DNA of 64,000 bases from Photobacterium proteolyticum (GTDB lineage Bacteria; Pseudomonadota; Gammaproteobacteria; Enterobacterales; Vibrionaceae), in contig NZ_MJIL01000088.1 of the NCBI RefSeq assembly GCF_001939735.1, positions 85,627-149,626 on the forward strand. The letters are read 5' to 3'. Made by a program: the position numbers and the translations under genes. The notes below the pieces were generated by a model. That model was not told the DNA's origin, did no database searches, and saw only the letters and a program-made list of their open reading frames with translations. Position 1 is the stretch's first letter; each line of letters opens with the position of its first letter. This document shows, piece by piece, positions 28,271 to 37,457 of the stretch.

Positions 28271-29938
28271 CTACGAATTATAGGGAAGCCGTTGGAGAGT
28301 TCTATCTCGATAGGCAACCACAGAGGGGCCATGCTCTTGCAATATGTTGAGTTTTTCCTTCTCAATCTGGCACATCACCCCCGAGAACAACCGCCCAATC
28401 GCAGTAACTGTTGCCTTGCTAAGTTGCTCGTCATAATCCTGGCGTAAATTTTGGTAGGACATAGAAAGCTCGGCCATGCGCTGTTTATGAAGCTGTATCG
28501 AGGACTTCACTTTCTCAACCAATTCTGGCGGGCGCTTCGAAGACGGGATCTTAAGAAGCTTATGTTGTGCCTCCTTGATTTTATGTACTTTCGCTTTTTC
28601 GTCCTCAATCACCTGATATGCAGTATTTAGTGTATCTCGTAGGGAAGTGTATTGGGTAAAAGCAACAATTTCAGTCGGTACCCCGGCCAGAGCACCTATA
28701 TTCAGCGCTTCGACGCCCAAGCCTGCTTCAATATAGCCGCCACTCAGGGTGCCATGACGCTTTATTTGGTCAATAACGCTCAATGCTCCCTTAGTACGGA
28801 TTATACAGTGGAGGGCATGAAGGGAAAAAGAGACATCCTGGCCGGCATCAATTTCAACAAACTGAGCAAACTTGCTGGTTACCTTGCCATCAGCATGCAA
28901 GTAACACGGTAGATGTTTGCCGTCCTGCTGGCGACCAATCACTCCCTTTACTACAGCAATGTCACCACCGGCCCTTAATTCGCCCAGCTCGACGAACCCA
29001 CTAACGACGATATTGCCGGTCGCGCTTACCTTCATGCCCGGTGTAACGTCACCTGTGATCAAGATGGTGCCGTCGAAATCAATATGGCCAGTAGTCACAT
29101 TGACGCCTTTCAAGGTCAGGGCATCATCAACCTGCATACCACAAGGCTTTCTTAACGGGACACCCGATTTAGTCGCAACAAGAACATGCTCGTCATCTTC
29201 GCAAATTGCCGTACCGTCACCGGCTTCAAACGCCAGCTCATTACCAGGGGTTGCGGCGATCTCTTTGCCAAGCACATTGAAACCGTTGCAACCAGTCGTT
29301 GCTGGGATCAGCTTCATAATTGGCTGACCAGCCTTAACCGTGATTAACTCTCCCAGATCAAGCATATCGACCTTGCCGTCATCCGTTGATTGCGGGCGCA
29401 GAATACGTTGGCTAGCATCATTGACCAGAGGCTCGAAAGCAGTATCAGTACCGTGTACGGGAAAACGGCCGAAAGCGACAGGCATCGTCAGCTTTTCTCC
29501 GGGAGCAAGCTGTTTTGATTTCATCAGCAGCTCCTGCAACTGGGCCTTGCGGATACCCTTTACGATATGGTTCTCTTTTAAGGCATCAATCAACATATTT
29601 CCGGAGATCTGGGTACCACCATACGCCCCAATCACAGTGACTGAGGTTTTCATGAGATCAGGATCTGTCTTGATTAGCAATCCGGCATCGCGTCGCTCTG
29701 CTATTACAAATTGCTGAAGCTTAACCTCAACGTCGCTGTCAGCCGGTTTGGAATTAATCACCGACAAGGCTGAATCGATTGCGTTGTCGAACAGAAAAAA
29801 ATCGATTGCTTGAAGGTCGACCAACTCAGTGGCGATGTCGCTCCGGGTTATCGCATGCTCAGCATCTTCGCCCAACGGCTTGGCGATCAAAGATATCGTC
29901 TGACCATCTTGAGACAGCTGAAGAAGCTGTATCGGCAT
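28271..29938 (-). CDS. FapA-family (DUF342) protein
   Basis: 555 residues. The middle and C-terminal parts carry the FapA beta-helix (GHIDFDGTILITGDVTPGMKVSATGNIVVSGFVELGELRAGGDIAVVKGVIG), followed by a long coiled coil (about 440-530). In Vibrio vulnificus a FapA protein links glucose-specific EIIA to flagellation, and Bacillus relatives affect cell polarity. The role here is inferred only from family membership. ParS2 sites lie at its 3' end; the gene is convergent with the LapD-like gene. No signal peptide is seen, so it is cytoplasmic. Confidence 0.75.
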   Translation of the reverse strand: MPIQLLQLSQDGQTISLIAKPLGEDAEHAITRSDIATELVDLQAIDFFLFDNAIDSALSVINSKPADSDVEVKLQQFVIAERRDAGLLIKTDPDLMKTSVTVIGAYGGTQISGNMLIDALKENHIVKGIRKAQLQELLMKSKQLAPGEKLTMPVAFGRFPVHGTDTAFEPLVNDASQRILRPQSTDDGKVDMLDLGELITVKAGQPIMKLIPATTGCNGFNVLGKEIAATPGNELAFEAGDGTAICEDDEHVLVATKSGVPLRKPCGMQVDDALTLKGVNVTTGHIDFDGTILITGDVTPGMKVSATGNIVVSGFVELGELRAGGDIAVVKGVIGRQQDGKHLPCYLHADGKVTSKFAQFVEIDAGQDVSFSLHALHCIIRTKGALSVIDQIKRHGTLSGGYIEAGLGVEALNIGALAGVPTEIVAFTQYTSLRDTLNTAYQVIEDEKAKVHKIKEAQHKLLKIPSSKRPPELVEKVKSSIQLHKQRMAELSMSYQNLRQDYDEQLSKATVTAIGRLFSGVMCQIEKEKLNILQEHGPSVVAYRDRTLQRLPYNS

Positions 29939-30099
29939 AGAGCACTCCCTAAAAACTTATAGCATCACCATAACGGTCTTATAGACCATCTTAACCTAAC
30001 CACATACAAACCATGTACATGCCAAGTCACAGATCCGTTAGCAAATTTATCGAGAAGTGTAAGAAATTATGCATTAAGTGAGGTAAAAAATGTTGCCGA

Positions 30100-30398
30100 T
30101 ATGGCACTAAACAGGTACCAGCAGTATTCTATACTGAACATGAATGGGTACAAGTTGACACATTGCAATATTCTTTTGGGTAGAACTCCACCCAAAAATA
30201 TATTTGTCAAATTCACTGATAAATTTAAAGTTAATCTTATCAGTGAGTTACAACAACACAACTGAGAACAAGTTCTGGCATGGAAATAGCATTGTTAAGA
30301 CAATCCCTAGGACTGCTTAATATCCATTGCTGCTGTTCCCCCCGATTGAGCAGCAATATCTTAGTCCAAATTCGCCCCGATCTTCGGGGCTTTTTTTT
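30100..30398 (+). ncRNA. Candidate small RNA ending at a strong plus-strand terminator
   Basis: The intergenic stretch 29939-30396 (458 bases) has no supported gene. It ends in a plus-strand terminator at 30374-30398 (GCCCCGA, loop TCT, TCGGGGC, eight T). The genes on both sides run on the minus strand, so only a plus-strand transcript starting within this region would use it. Internal hairpins (GGGTAGAACTCCACCC near 30178; ACTGATAA/TTATCAGT at 30216-30245) support structured RNA. The 5' end is unknown; 30100 is a guess. The T run overlaps the stop codon of the next gene on the other strand. Confidence 0.4.
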
Positions 30399-30786
30399 AA
30401 TCATAATCAATCACTAGCCGCATCAACTGCTCGTCGGTCAACCAGGTATTTGAGTGAAATTTATACTGAAAAGTGTTCATATCACTACTGGAAACCGGGG
30501 TGAGGTATCCCGTCAACTCATAAAATCCCTGCAGGCTAAGCTCGTAGGAAGCCTTAAGTTCCAAGCGCTTTGAGGACTGCAGATACAGGCAGCGTTTGCT
30601 CAAACGTGAGACAGTAACACGAGAGCCGATATCAAACCGGCTGATATCACTATGTATAGAAGATTTATGAAGCCTCGCAGCCAACCCACCAAGGCCAGGA
30701 GAAAAGGCAATGTCTGGCTGGACGCAGTGATGGACAGGTGCCATCATCTTTTCAAGGGCTTTGGTATGTACTTTAACTAAACTCAT
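30397..30786 (-). CDS. Small protein, possibly a divergent PilZ-like domain
   Basis: 129 residues from ATG 30786, which has GGGGGTG at 4 bases. The start at 30816 is only a frame extension. The C-terminal 75 residues (GSRVTVSRLSKRCLYLQSSKRLELKASYELSLQGFYELTGYL) have the beta-strand rhythm of a PilZ domain, but the c-di-GMP motifs RxxxR and DxSxxG are not clear. I therefore give no function. No signal peptide is seen. It stands alone, between the candidate sRNA and a non-coding stretch with two parS2 sites. Confidence 0.6.
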   Translation of the reverse strand: MSLVKVHTKALEKMMAPVHHCVQPDIAFSPGLGGLAARLHKSSIHSDISRFDIGSRVTVSRLSKRCLYLQSSKRLELKASYELSLQGFYELTGYLTPVSSSDMNTFQYKFHSNTWLTDEQLMRLVIDYD

Positions 30787-31050
30787 GACACCCCCATAAA
30801 CTCTCATTCCAATCAACTTTATGGGCCGAATTTACAACAAATAATTCCTCCCTAAGTTACTTAACTCTAGACCATTTTTTGGGAGCAATACCAAATTTTT
30901 TCACAGTTATTATATGGAACGAAGTACTGATTATGGTGGATATCGAGTAAGAAATGTGACAGGTTTATGTTTTTACATCAACACAATAGCAGTAGAATCT
31001 AGATATTAAAAACACAACCTCTATTGAACATCAAAAGATTGCTAGGGTTA

Positions 31051-31065
31051 ATTTACACTGTAAAC
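31051..31065. promoter_or_regulatory. parS2 site 3
   Basis: ATTTACACTGTAAAC, 14 of 15 positions of the palindrome. It lies in the non-coding stretch 30787-31118 (332 bases), where otherwise I see only AT-rich sequence. Confidence 0.8.
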
Positions 31066-31093
31066 CACTTTTTTGTTTGCTAGGCAAACAGCT

Positions 31094-31108
31094 ATTTACA
31101 GTGTAAAT
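31094..31108. promoter_or_regulatory. parS2 site 4
   Basis: ATTTACAGTGTAAAT, 43 bases from site 3. The sequence between the two includes a GTTTGC/GCAAAC inverted repeat near 31075-31090. Confidence 0.85.
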
Positions 31109-31118
31109 GCCAATAAAA

Positions 31119-31859
31119 TTACAACTCGGCAAATTCCTCGATCGACGGCTGTCCCCGCTCCTGGAGAAACTCAAGAAAGCAGCGAGGATGATGAGTGACA
31201 ACCTGTTCAAGCGGAAAGTTGACCCTTGCCAGTAATTTGTCAACCTGGCTGAAGTTACCGACATCGTGAGCGAAATGAGCATCCGATCCGGTAGTCAACC
31301 GGGCTCCAGCCTCGCGGGCAAATGCTGCAATCTGCTCGCAGCGAGGTTCGCTGCCCTGGCGAGAGCCGCTCAAGGAAGAATTATTGATTTCAATAAGAAC
31401 GTTGTATTGCGCCGCAGCCGATACAACCGCTTCAAAATCAAAGTCAAAATTCGGGTTGCCGAGATGTCCAAGGGCATGGATCCGGCCCGAGCGTATGACA
31501 TTTAACAAGGTGTCTGTATGCGACTGGCGTGAAGAAGGCGAATAGACAGGTTCATGAAGACTCCCGATCACCCAGTCAAGCTGTGACGAGATACGCGGGT
31601 CAATATCAATCTCGCCATCTTGATTTAGGACATTTGCTTCAATGCCTCGAAGAATACCGACCCCATGAAGAAAACGGGGCAATACCCGCTGATTGGCAAA
31701 ATGCCAGAAATGCGGTGCGCCCGGCATGCTCGGCGCATGATCCGTCACACAAAATAATGACAGCCCTTTACTCGCTGCCGCCTCGGCATTTTCAAGCAAC
31801 GTACTATAAGCATGCCCACTTGAAATAGTATGAGTGTGGGTATCAACTGAAAATTGCAT
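31119..31859 (-). CDS. ycdX: PHP-family phosphatase YcdX
   Basis: Zinc-dependent phosphatase of the PHP superfamily, 246 residues, normal length. Metal ligands appear in DTHTHTISSGHAYST at the start, TDHAPSMPGAPHFWHF, GIEANVLN, IGSLHEPVY, HLGNPNFDF and GSDAHFAHDVG. E. coli YcdX binds three zinc ions and removes phosphate from small substrates; it has been linked to swarming. A single gene, with 70 bases to tmcA upstream. The downstream side has two parS2 sites. Confidence 0.92.
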   Translation of the reverse strand: MQFSVDTHTHTISSGHAYSTLLENAEAAASKGLSLFCVTDHAPSMPGAPHFWHFANQRVLPRFLHGVGILRGIEANVLNQDGEIDIDPRISSQLDWVIGSLHEPVYSPSSRQSHTDTLLNVIRSGRIHALGHLGNPNFDFDFEAVVSAAAQYNVLIEINNSSLSGSRQGSEPRCEQIAAFAREAGARLTTGSDAHFAHDVGNFSQVDKLLARVNFPLEQVVTHHPRCFLEFLQERGQPSIEEFAEL

Positions 31860-31929
31860 ATACTCAGCTCCTTATAGAAGAAATACAATTAGCGAAAACA
31901 GACTCGCTCTGCGTACAAGAGAATCGATA

Positions 31930-34020
31930 TTATTGAGCCCGCAGGCTAACATACTCACGTAATGACTTTTCAGCCATTTTTCGGCTGGTGAACCCATAGT
32001 CTGACACAATCGTTGACCAAGGCTGACGCTGTAATATCTTGGCAACAGCCATGTAGTCGTTCGTATCTAGCGCCTGCTGCTTACCCGAAAGATAGTTAGA
32101 TAACCACACTTCCAAACTTGCCACCACCAGATCGTATCCCAGTCCTCCACCGACATAGATACGCACCTGCTGCTCGGCAAGGTGGGTGTTGGAATGTGAC
32201 AGTTGTGTCACCCCATCCAGTGCAGAGAAAAATAACTGGCTAAACAACACAGTATCAAGTTCACGATACTGTTCGACACGCTGGGCGTTTAAGTTGGCAG
32301 CAAACAAGCTTTGCGCCTGCCTTAGCCAGCTTTCTGACTCAGGAGAAATAGGCTGGATCATCAACAATGAATGGCTGCCACTGGCGGCATCTTTACTGAC
32401 ACCAAGCCGAACTGGGGTATATCCAGCCTTGCGCCAAAAATCCACAAGCTCTGATGCCGTTCCGAAACTAGTACCAAGGTAATCGACTTTTTCTACTTCT
32501 GCCCAGCGACGGCAATACTGCAACAGAAGCTGCCCAATCCCTTGCTGTTGTTTGTCAGGATGGACTGCAATACGAAGCACCCGCGCGCAACATTGAATGG
32601 CACCTAACTCTATCCCTATATGGGCAGCAACAGACTGCGCCAACAAGTGACCTTTAGGCCGACGCTGCCCCAGCATCACTTGTCGCGCCAACTCCGGAGC
32701 AAAGCTGCCTTCAATACTCAGCAGACAACAACCAACAACGTGGTTCTTTGTTTCGGCGACCACAAGGTGAATAGCGTCATCATCCAGTAACTGGACAAGA
32801 TCAGCCGGCGAGGTCTGATAATGCGCATTGACAAGCAAGCCAAACAGCTGGGACAGGTAACTCTCGTCTCCAACCAGAGAATCGGTTGGGATATAGCGAT
32901 ATCGAATATCATCACTGGCTTCAAAACCCAAATCCATTTCAAGCGCGGCATATTCGGCATCGAGCAACAGAGTTTTAAAGACCCACAGCTCAAGCGGATC
33001 ATCGCCGGACCAGCGGATCGGCTGGTTGATTTTAAGCTGCCGCCATTGCGGCGTTAAAGCATCGAGCTGCTGGCAAAATTTTATAGCAAATCCACGTCCG
33101 GTACCTTCGTAACCATGAACCGTACTGGCAAACGCAATACGATTATAATGCCGCAGTAGCTTGTTCAGCATCGGGGCCGGAATAGCAGCAGCCTCATCGA
33201 CAATCAAAAAATCTAATGCCGGCTTGTCAGACAACAAGACATCAGGCGCAAGAAATACCAGCTCACTATCACCAAATGCCAGCCTGCCCTGTGGGTCATT
33301 ATTGCTCCCCAACCGCCGCGCGGCATGGGCAAACAACGTCTCGGTGTTGGCATAAGCAGGAGCCGTCACCCCAATTCGCATTCTCCGTTCTGACATCAAA
33401 CTTGCCGCAGCGATCCCAAGTGATGCCGATTTACCACGGCCGCGATCAGCCGTCAGGACCAGCGGCCGCTTTCGGTGACCCGTAACGACACGTCGAATAG
33501 CCGCTACAGCTTCGTATTGCTCAGGGGTAAGGCAACCAAACTCGGCATCTGAATAATCCCCTTGACTAGAAGGCACAACAGGTAATGGCGGCAAAGGCAA
33601 GCCTTGGCGCAGTTGAATAACATCAGGTAGCGAGAGTAACCCAATCAGGCGGCGGATAAACGGTGACTGCTCATCGGTTTGCCGAAACCAAGTACTTGGT
33701 GCCAGCAAAAGCAACACACCACCACCCGTGATTGTTCCAGACAGCGCACCAAGCGCCTCGGCATCAAAGGCGTGTTCGGCATTGAAGATCAGACAGTCGC
33801 ATTCACGACCAAGAAACTGTTTGGCCTTCTTTAATCTGACGGAAGGAATATGTTCGGACGAAGTTTCGCCTGCCCACAAGGGATACTGGTAGCGCTGAAG
33901 AAATGCATCAACCAGTTCATTGGTCCAGCCAGCATCGCCTTCAACAACGACTAGATAACGGATATTGGCCTGCTTGGCGTTCTCGCTAAGGGCGTGACAA
34001 AAATGGATAAGATCGGACAT
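31930..34020 (-). CDS. tmcA: tRNA(Met) cytidine acetyltransferase TmcA
   Basis: Makes N4-acetylcytidine at the wobble base of elongator tRNA-Met from acetyl-CoA and ATP. The protein of about 697 residues has an N-terminal DUF1726 part, an RNA-helicase-like ATPase with Walker A ADRGRGKSA near residue 190 and Walker B FLIVDEAAAIP, and a GNAT acetyltransferase core (LRIAVHPDKQQQGIGQLLLQYC). The tail is the usual tRNA-binding extension. ATG 34020 is preferred over TTG 34032. The gene lies near parB, with a terminator for parAB between them. Confidence 0.95.
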   Translation of the reverse strand: MSDLIHFCHALSENAKQANIRYLVVVEGDAGWTNELVDAFLQRYQYPLWAGETSSEHIPSVRLKKAKQFLGRECDCLIFNAEHAFDAEALGALSGTITGGGVLLLLAPSTWFRQTDEQSPFIRRLIGLLSLPDVIQLRQGLPLPPLPVVPSSQGDYSDAEFGCLTPEQYEAVAAIRRVVTGHRKRPLVLTADRGRGKSASLGIAAASLMSERRMRIGVTAPAYANTETLFAHAARRLGSNNDPQGRLAFGDSELVFLAPDVLLSDKPALDFLIVDEAAAIPAPMLNKLLRHYNRIAFASTVHGYEGTGRGFAIKFCQQLDALTPQWRQLKINQPIRWSGDDPLELWVFKTLLLDAEYAALEMDLGFEASDDIRYRYIPTDSLVGDESYLSQLFGLLVNAHYQTSPADLVQLLDDDAIHLVVAETKNHVVGCCLLSIEGSFAPELARQVMLGQRRPKGHLLAQSVAAHIGIELGAIQCCARVLRIAVHPDKQQQGIGQLLLQYCRRWAEVEKVDYLGTSFGTASELVDFWRKAGYTPVRLGVSKDAASGSHSLLMIQPISPESESWLRQAQSLFAANLNAQRVEQYRELDTVLFSQLFFSALDGVTQLSHSNTHLAEQQVRIYVGGGLGYDLVVASLEVWLSNYLSGKQQALDTNDYMAVAKILQRQPWSTIVSDYGFTSRKMAEKSLREYVSLRAQ

Positions 34021-34122
34021 TACAACACTCAACGGTTACTCACCCAGCGATCATAGCATGACGGTGATAACGGCGGCGAGGCTAATGCGCAACAGCAATC
34101 CAAGCGCATTATTTAAATTAAA

Positions 34123-34145
34123 AAAACCACGCAAGGCGTGGTTTT
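34123..34145 (-). terminator. Terminator of the parAB operon
   Basis: Ten-base perfect arms (34123-34132 and 34136-34145), loop AAG; the T run follows on the minus strand. Confidence 0.85.
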
Positions 34146-34174
34146 AGAGACATATGTAAGATCTAAAATAATGA

Positions 34175-35149
34175 CTATTTCAGATAGTCCGAGAGGTAGG
34201 CCAAGATATCATCGGCCTGTTTCTCGCTTAGCTTCTTAAGCTTAAGCTGCAGTTTGTCGCCATCACGGGTAAAGCTGACTTTCCCCTTGATCAGCTCCTG
34301 CGTCTTAGGCTTTTCAATCTCCACTTTCGGCTGCAGCTCATCACTGATCTGTTCAAGCAACATCGTCACTTCGCGGGTAATACGCGTAATACCCTGAGCA
34401 TCGATGGTTTTCCAAATCGCCTCGTCCCCGACTGTTAGCTTGCTCACCAACTGATCACGCTGTTCGTCGTTCAAGCCAAAAAACATACGGTGTAGTTTAA
34501 CGATAGTTGGTCGACCCAACTCGCCGACACTCGGGTAGGCCATCAGCAGCTCCATCGGCAGGCTCGCTGCCTTCAACGCACCGCTGACCAAAGCCTCACT
34601 GCACTGACAATACTTCGCCAGTTCCTTCTGATCGGCGACTTTGCCCGACGTCAGCAACAGCTGCATTTCCTTGCCACGTTCATACAACGACAGTGGTTTG
34701 TGGGCATTTGCCACATCAGACAAAAACTTGGCATGCTCACCATTGATCCCCTTGGCGACATAGATTAAGAAATCCTTGCCGGCCAGAATACACGACATGC
34801 GACGGCGGCTACCATCAAGCACCTCGATATTGCCGTTGTCTAGCCAGCGCCCGACCGCGGGGTACTGCTGACCGCGATCCTTGAGCGTGGTCAAAATATC
34901 AGCCAGGGCGTGTTCGTTCAAAAACGCCTGCTCACGTGCATTTTCGGCAAATACCTGCGTGGTTGATTCCACCTCACCGGCATTGATTTTCACCAACTCA
35001 AACGCAACGGTATCTTCACCGGCAACAGCCAGCTCAATGACAGAAGCTTTGTCACGTGCCGCTTTCTGCGCTTCGTTGACGTTCGTCGCACGGCGTTTAT
35101 CCGCTTTTCCGAACAGACGAGCATTCAGATCTTTGGTTTTAATTGCCAT
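34175..35149 (-). CDS. parB2: Chromosome II partition protein ParB2
   Basis: 324-residue ParB-type DNA-binding protein. The N-terminal nuclease-like part contains LDGSRRRMSCILAG (the ParB box II pattern). The middle has a helix-turn-helix (DQKELAKYCQCSEALVSGALKAASLP), and the C-terminus is a charged dimer region. It binds the parS2 sites listed here and spreads on nearby DNA, working with ParA2 to move the origin region. It starts 8 bases after the parA stop, so the two form one operon ending at the terminator 34123-34145. Confidence 0.93.
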   Translation of the reverse strand: MAIKTKDLNARLFGKADKRRATNVNEAQKAARDKASVIELAVAGEDTVAFELVKINAGEVESTTQVFAENAREQAFLNEHALADILTTLKDRGQQYPAVGRWLDNGNIEVLDGSRRRMSCILAGKDFLIYVAKGINGEHAKFLSDVANAHKPLSLYERGKEMQLLLTSGKVADQKELAKYCQCSEALVSGALKAASLPMELLMAYPSVGELGRPTIVKLHRMFFGLNDEQRDQLVSKLTVGDEAIWKTIDAQGITRITREVTMLLEQISDELQPKVEIEKPKTQELIKGKVSFTRDGDKLQLKLKKLSEKQADDILAYLSDYLK

Positions 35150-35157
35150 CTGCTATG

Positions 35158-36372
35158 TTACTCCTGATTCAAATTCGCCCAGTGACTGTGCATAACACGC
35201 TCTAGCTCGAGCCCGACTCGCTGAATTGCATCCTGGGCGGTCGACAAGGTTTTCTTACCACCTTCAAACTCTGCTGCGGTCAGATCAAACACGGTACTGT
35301 AGGTATCCGCACAGGTCTCGAAAGCACGGCTGCGAGGTACAGTAGCCATCATCACCTGGTCACGCAGTAGATAGTTCATTTCCGTCAATACCGAGACCTG
35401 TTTCTTGTTGTCATCCTCGAACATGGTCGGCATCAGACGTATGAATTCAAGGCCATGCCATTCTTCCGGGAACATCTCGTAAACAGTTGGTAAATGCTGG
35501 AAAAAATTAACAGTAGACGCCCAGTCAAGGCGCTTGGCCGCACAAGGAATGATCAGCGCATTCGAGGCGTACATGGCATTCCAGACCAAGGGATCAATGT
35601 GCGGACCGGTATCAATCATAATAATGTCAAACTCATCGGCAATCGGATCGATAACCCGCTCCTTGAGCAATCTGACAATATCCAAATCCTGGTTAACCGC
35701 CAAGTCCTGCCACGCATCGGCATTGAACATCGCATCTTCAGGAAACGCCGCAATAGTCTTCAGGTTCGGATACTGGGTAGGCATTACCACATTATCCAAC
35801 AAGAAATCCTTATCCATTTCCTGGCCTTCAGGCACATTGCCCAGCATCACATCAACCGCAGAATAGATAGTTTCCTGCTCACCGACACTGATCTGCGGGT
35901 TGAGGAACAAACGCAGAGAACCCTGTGGATCAAGGTCAATAAGACAGATGCGATAACGCTTATCAAGATCAAGCGCCAGGCAGGCAGCCAGGTGCACCGC
36001 CGTCATCGACTTGCCTGTGCCCCCTTTCTGGTTTTGCACATTAACAATCCAGGGCTTGCGACCGGCACCTTCTCGCTCATGGAATGCTGGTTTTTTGGCT
36101 GCATCCATAAGCTGATGCGCTTCTTCAAGCGTAATGGAATAATGATTAGCATTGTTCTTGGTAAACTGATGGCCCGTTGCCTCTACCCGGGAAATGGCAT
36201 CATCGAGCTTGCGGCGGGTGAGGCCAGAGCGTGTTTCCATCAACGCTTTGGACATCGGCGGGAAAAGCTCTTCACGACGTTCTTCTAAAACGATCTCGAT
36301 CCGGTCAGCTTGTACCTGCTTGGTTTGCTCTGCGATATTGAGCAAGTTTTGAATCGTCTGTTCCCTATTCAT
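35158..36372 (-). CDS. parA2: Chromosome II partition ATPase ParA2
   Basis: 404 residues, the long, plasmid P1-like ParA class. An N-terminal region of about 110 residues with a winged helix-turn-helix precedes the deviant Walker A motif NQKGGTGKS. Walker B-like LIDLDPQGSLRLFL and DIIMIDTGPHIDP follow. Such proteins bind DNA without sequence preference, form filaments with ATP, and repress their own operon. ParA2 segregates chromosome II in vibrios together with ParB2 and parS2. The next gene on its upstream side, across the origin region, is rctB, divergent. This arrangement is what identifies the replicon. Confidence 0.95.
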   Translation of the reverse strand: MNREQTIQNLLNIAEQTKQVQADRIEIVLEERREELFPPMSKALMETRSGLTRRKLDDAISRVEATGHQFTKNNANHYSITLEEAHQLMDAAKKPAFHEREGAGRKPWIVNVQNQKGGTGKSMTAVHLAACLALDLDKRYRICLIDLDPQGSLRLFLNPQISVGEQETIYSAVDVMLGNVPEGQEMDKDFLLDNVVMPTQYPNLKTIAAFPEDAMFNADAWQDLAVNQDLDIVRLLKERVIDPIADEFDIIMIDTGPHIDPLVWNAMYASNALIIPCAAKRLDWASTVNFFQHLPTVYEMFPEEWHGLEFIRLMPTMFEDDNKKQVSVLTEMNYLLRDQVMMATVPRSRAFETCADTYSTVFDLTAAEFEGGKKTLSTAQDAIQRVGLELERVMHSHWANLNQE

Positions 36373-36584
36373 TGTTATTGTTCGCCAGTATTAGTTTTGG
36401 CACACATTGTACAGCAAAACCAAATACATACAATAAAAAGCTGAACATGCTAGTGTGATATTGTTCTCAACTGAAAATAAGCTAAGCAAGCAAAAAGCCG
36501 CACTTCTATATCGATTTTAATGTCACTTTTTCGAGGCCAATGACACGGAAATAACAATCACATAAAAGTGTTACAGCGTCACTA

Positions 36585-36599
36585 TTTTACAATGTAAAT
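36585..36599. promoter_or_regulatory. parS2 site 5
   Basis: TTTTACAATGTAAAT, a near-perfect parS2 palindrome between parA2 and the first 39-mer. Confidence 0.85.
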
Positions 36600-36620
36600 T
36601 GTAAATCAGGCCCATTTTCT

Positions 36621-36659
36621 CCGGAAGCGTGAAATTATCTGTTCAATTTACGGCCAGTG
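36621..36659 (+). repeat. 39-mer copy A
   Basis: Starts CCGGAAGCGTGAA and contains AATTTACGG about 24 bases in. It aligns without gaps over 39 bases to copies B and C. Confidence 0.8.
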
Positions 36660-36957
36660 TTATTTCAATCTTAACTATAGCTCTGATCACCTCATACAGT
36701 CGCCAAATTTCAGTATGACAATAATAGAAATAGACAAAATCAGGCTGAAAACGATGAAAATGGCCTAATCCTTGGAGCTGAACAACAATCAACCAACGTG
36801 ACTTGATCATTCTTCCAGTGAAACAGGCTCGATCTGAAACGATGATCAAGGCGGTAATCAATGTAAAACCCTTCATCTCAAAGAGTCTGATCACATCGAG
36901 AACAGCGGAAAAATGATCAAGATGAAGATCAACATCCTTGCCGACAAATAGAAGCTT

Positions 36958-36996
36958 CCGGAAGCATGAACATTTAGTGCTAATTTACGGTGAATG
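36958..36996 (+). repeat. 39-mer copy B
   Basis: CCGGAAGCATGAA then, after ten variable bases, TAATTTACGGTGAATG. Same spacing as copies A and C. Confidence 0.85.
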
Positions 36997-37116
36997 CAGA
37001 TTGCATCAGGCCTGATGCCAGCTTTCCGGCTCTAAAACAGGCTATATACGGTAGGCAAGTGATGTTTAGACAATCAGTTGAAATACAGAGCCTACGACTT
37101 GATCATCGATCCGAAC

Positions 37117-37155
37117 ACGGACACATGAAGATTGACCTCTAAATTACGGTGAGTG
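37117..37155 (+). repeat. 39-mer copy C
   Basis: ACGGACACATGAA then, after ten variable bases, TAAATTACGGTGAGTG. Exactly 39 bases in the gap-free alignment with copy B. In V. cholerae 39-mers bind RctB and inhibit initiation. Confidence 0.85.
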
Positions 37156-37305
37156 TGAGTTGAATACTGGTTAATTAACCGCCAACAAGCGAAGCAGCGG
37201 CAAGATCCCAGCTTGAAACTACACCGCTATGATCATTTTTCCAGAGCAATTCTTCTCTGATAAAGTGAAATAATACCGCCGAAGAGGATCTGCGCTGAAC
37301 AAACC

Positions 37306-37314
37306 TGTGGATAA
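37306..37314 (-). promoter_or_regulatory. DnaA box
   Basis: TGTGGATAA, the perfect reverse complement of TTATCCACA, 14 bases before the first ladder iteron. Confidence 0.9.
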
Positions 37315-37327
37315 CCTGTTTTAATAT

Positions 37328-37457
37328 CATGATCATCGTTTCAAAGTCGTGATGATCATTGTTACGCACTAATGATGATCATACTTCCTGAGGATCTATG
37401 ATCATCGTTTCTGATGGGTTATGATCAGCGTTCCGGCAATATGTTGATCATCTTTCC
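37328..37457 (+). repeat. Six tandem RctB iterons with a 23-bp period
   Basis: 15-mers at 37328, 37351, 37374, 37397, 37420 and 37443, consensus NATGATCATNNTTCC. Their GATC cores begin at 37331, 37354, 37377, 37400, 37423 and 37446: five steps of exactly 23 bases, about two helical turns. RctB bound to all six would lie on the same face. This is the initiator array of the minimal origin; the Dam site in each core is expected to control RctB binding. Confidence 0.93.

Larger units (their letters stand above)
36802..37242. repeat. Five dispersed RctB iterons in the control region
   Basis: 15-mers CTTGATCATNNTTCC or close variants at 36802-36816 (+), 36836-36850 (-), 36907-36921 (-), 37098-37112 (+) and 37228-37242 (+, TATGATCATTTTTCC). 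They are interspersed with the 39-mers and occur in both orientations. This differs from the tandem ladder of the minimal origin and matches the inhibitory side of vibrio oriII. Confidence 0.8.
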
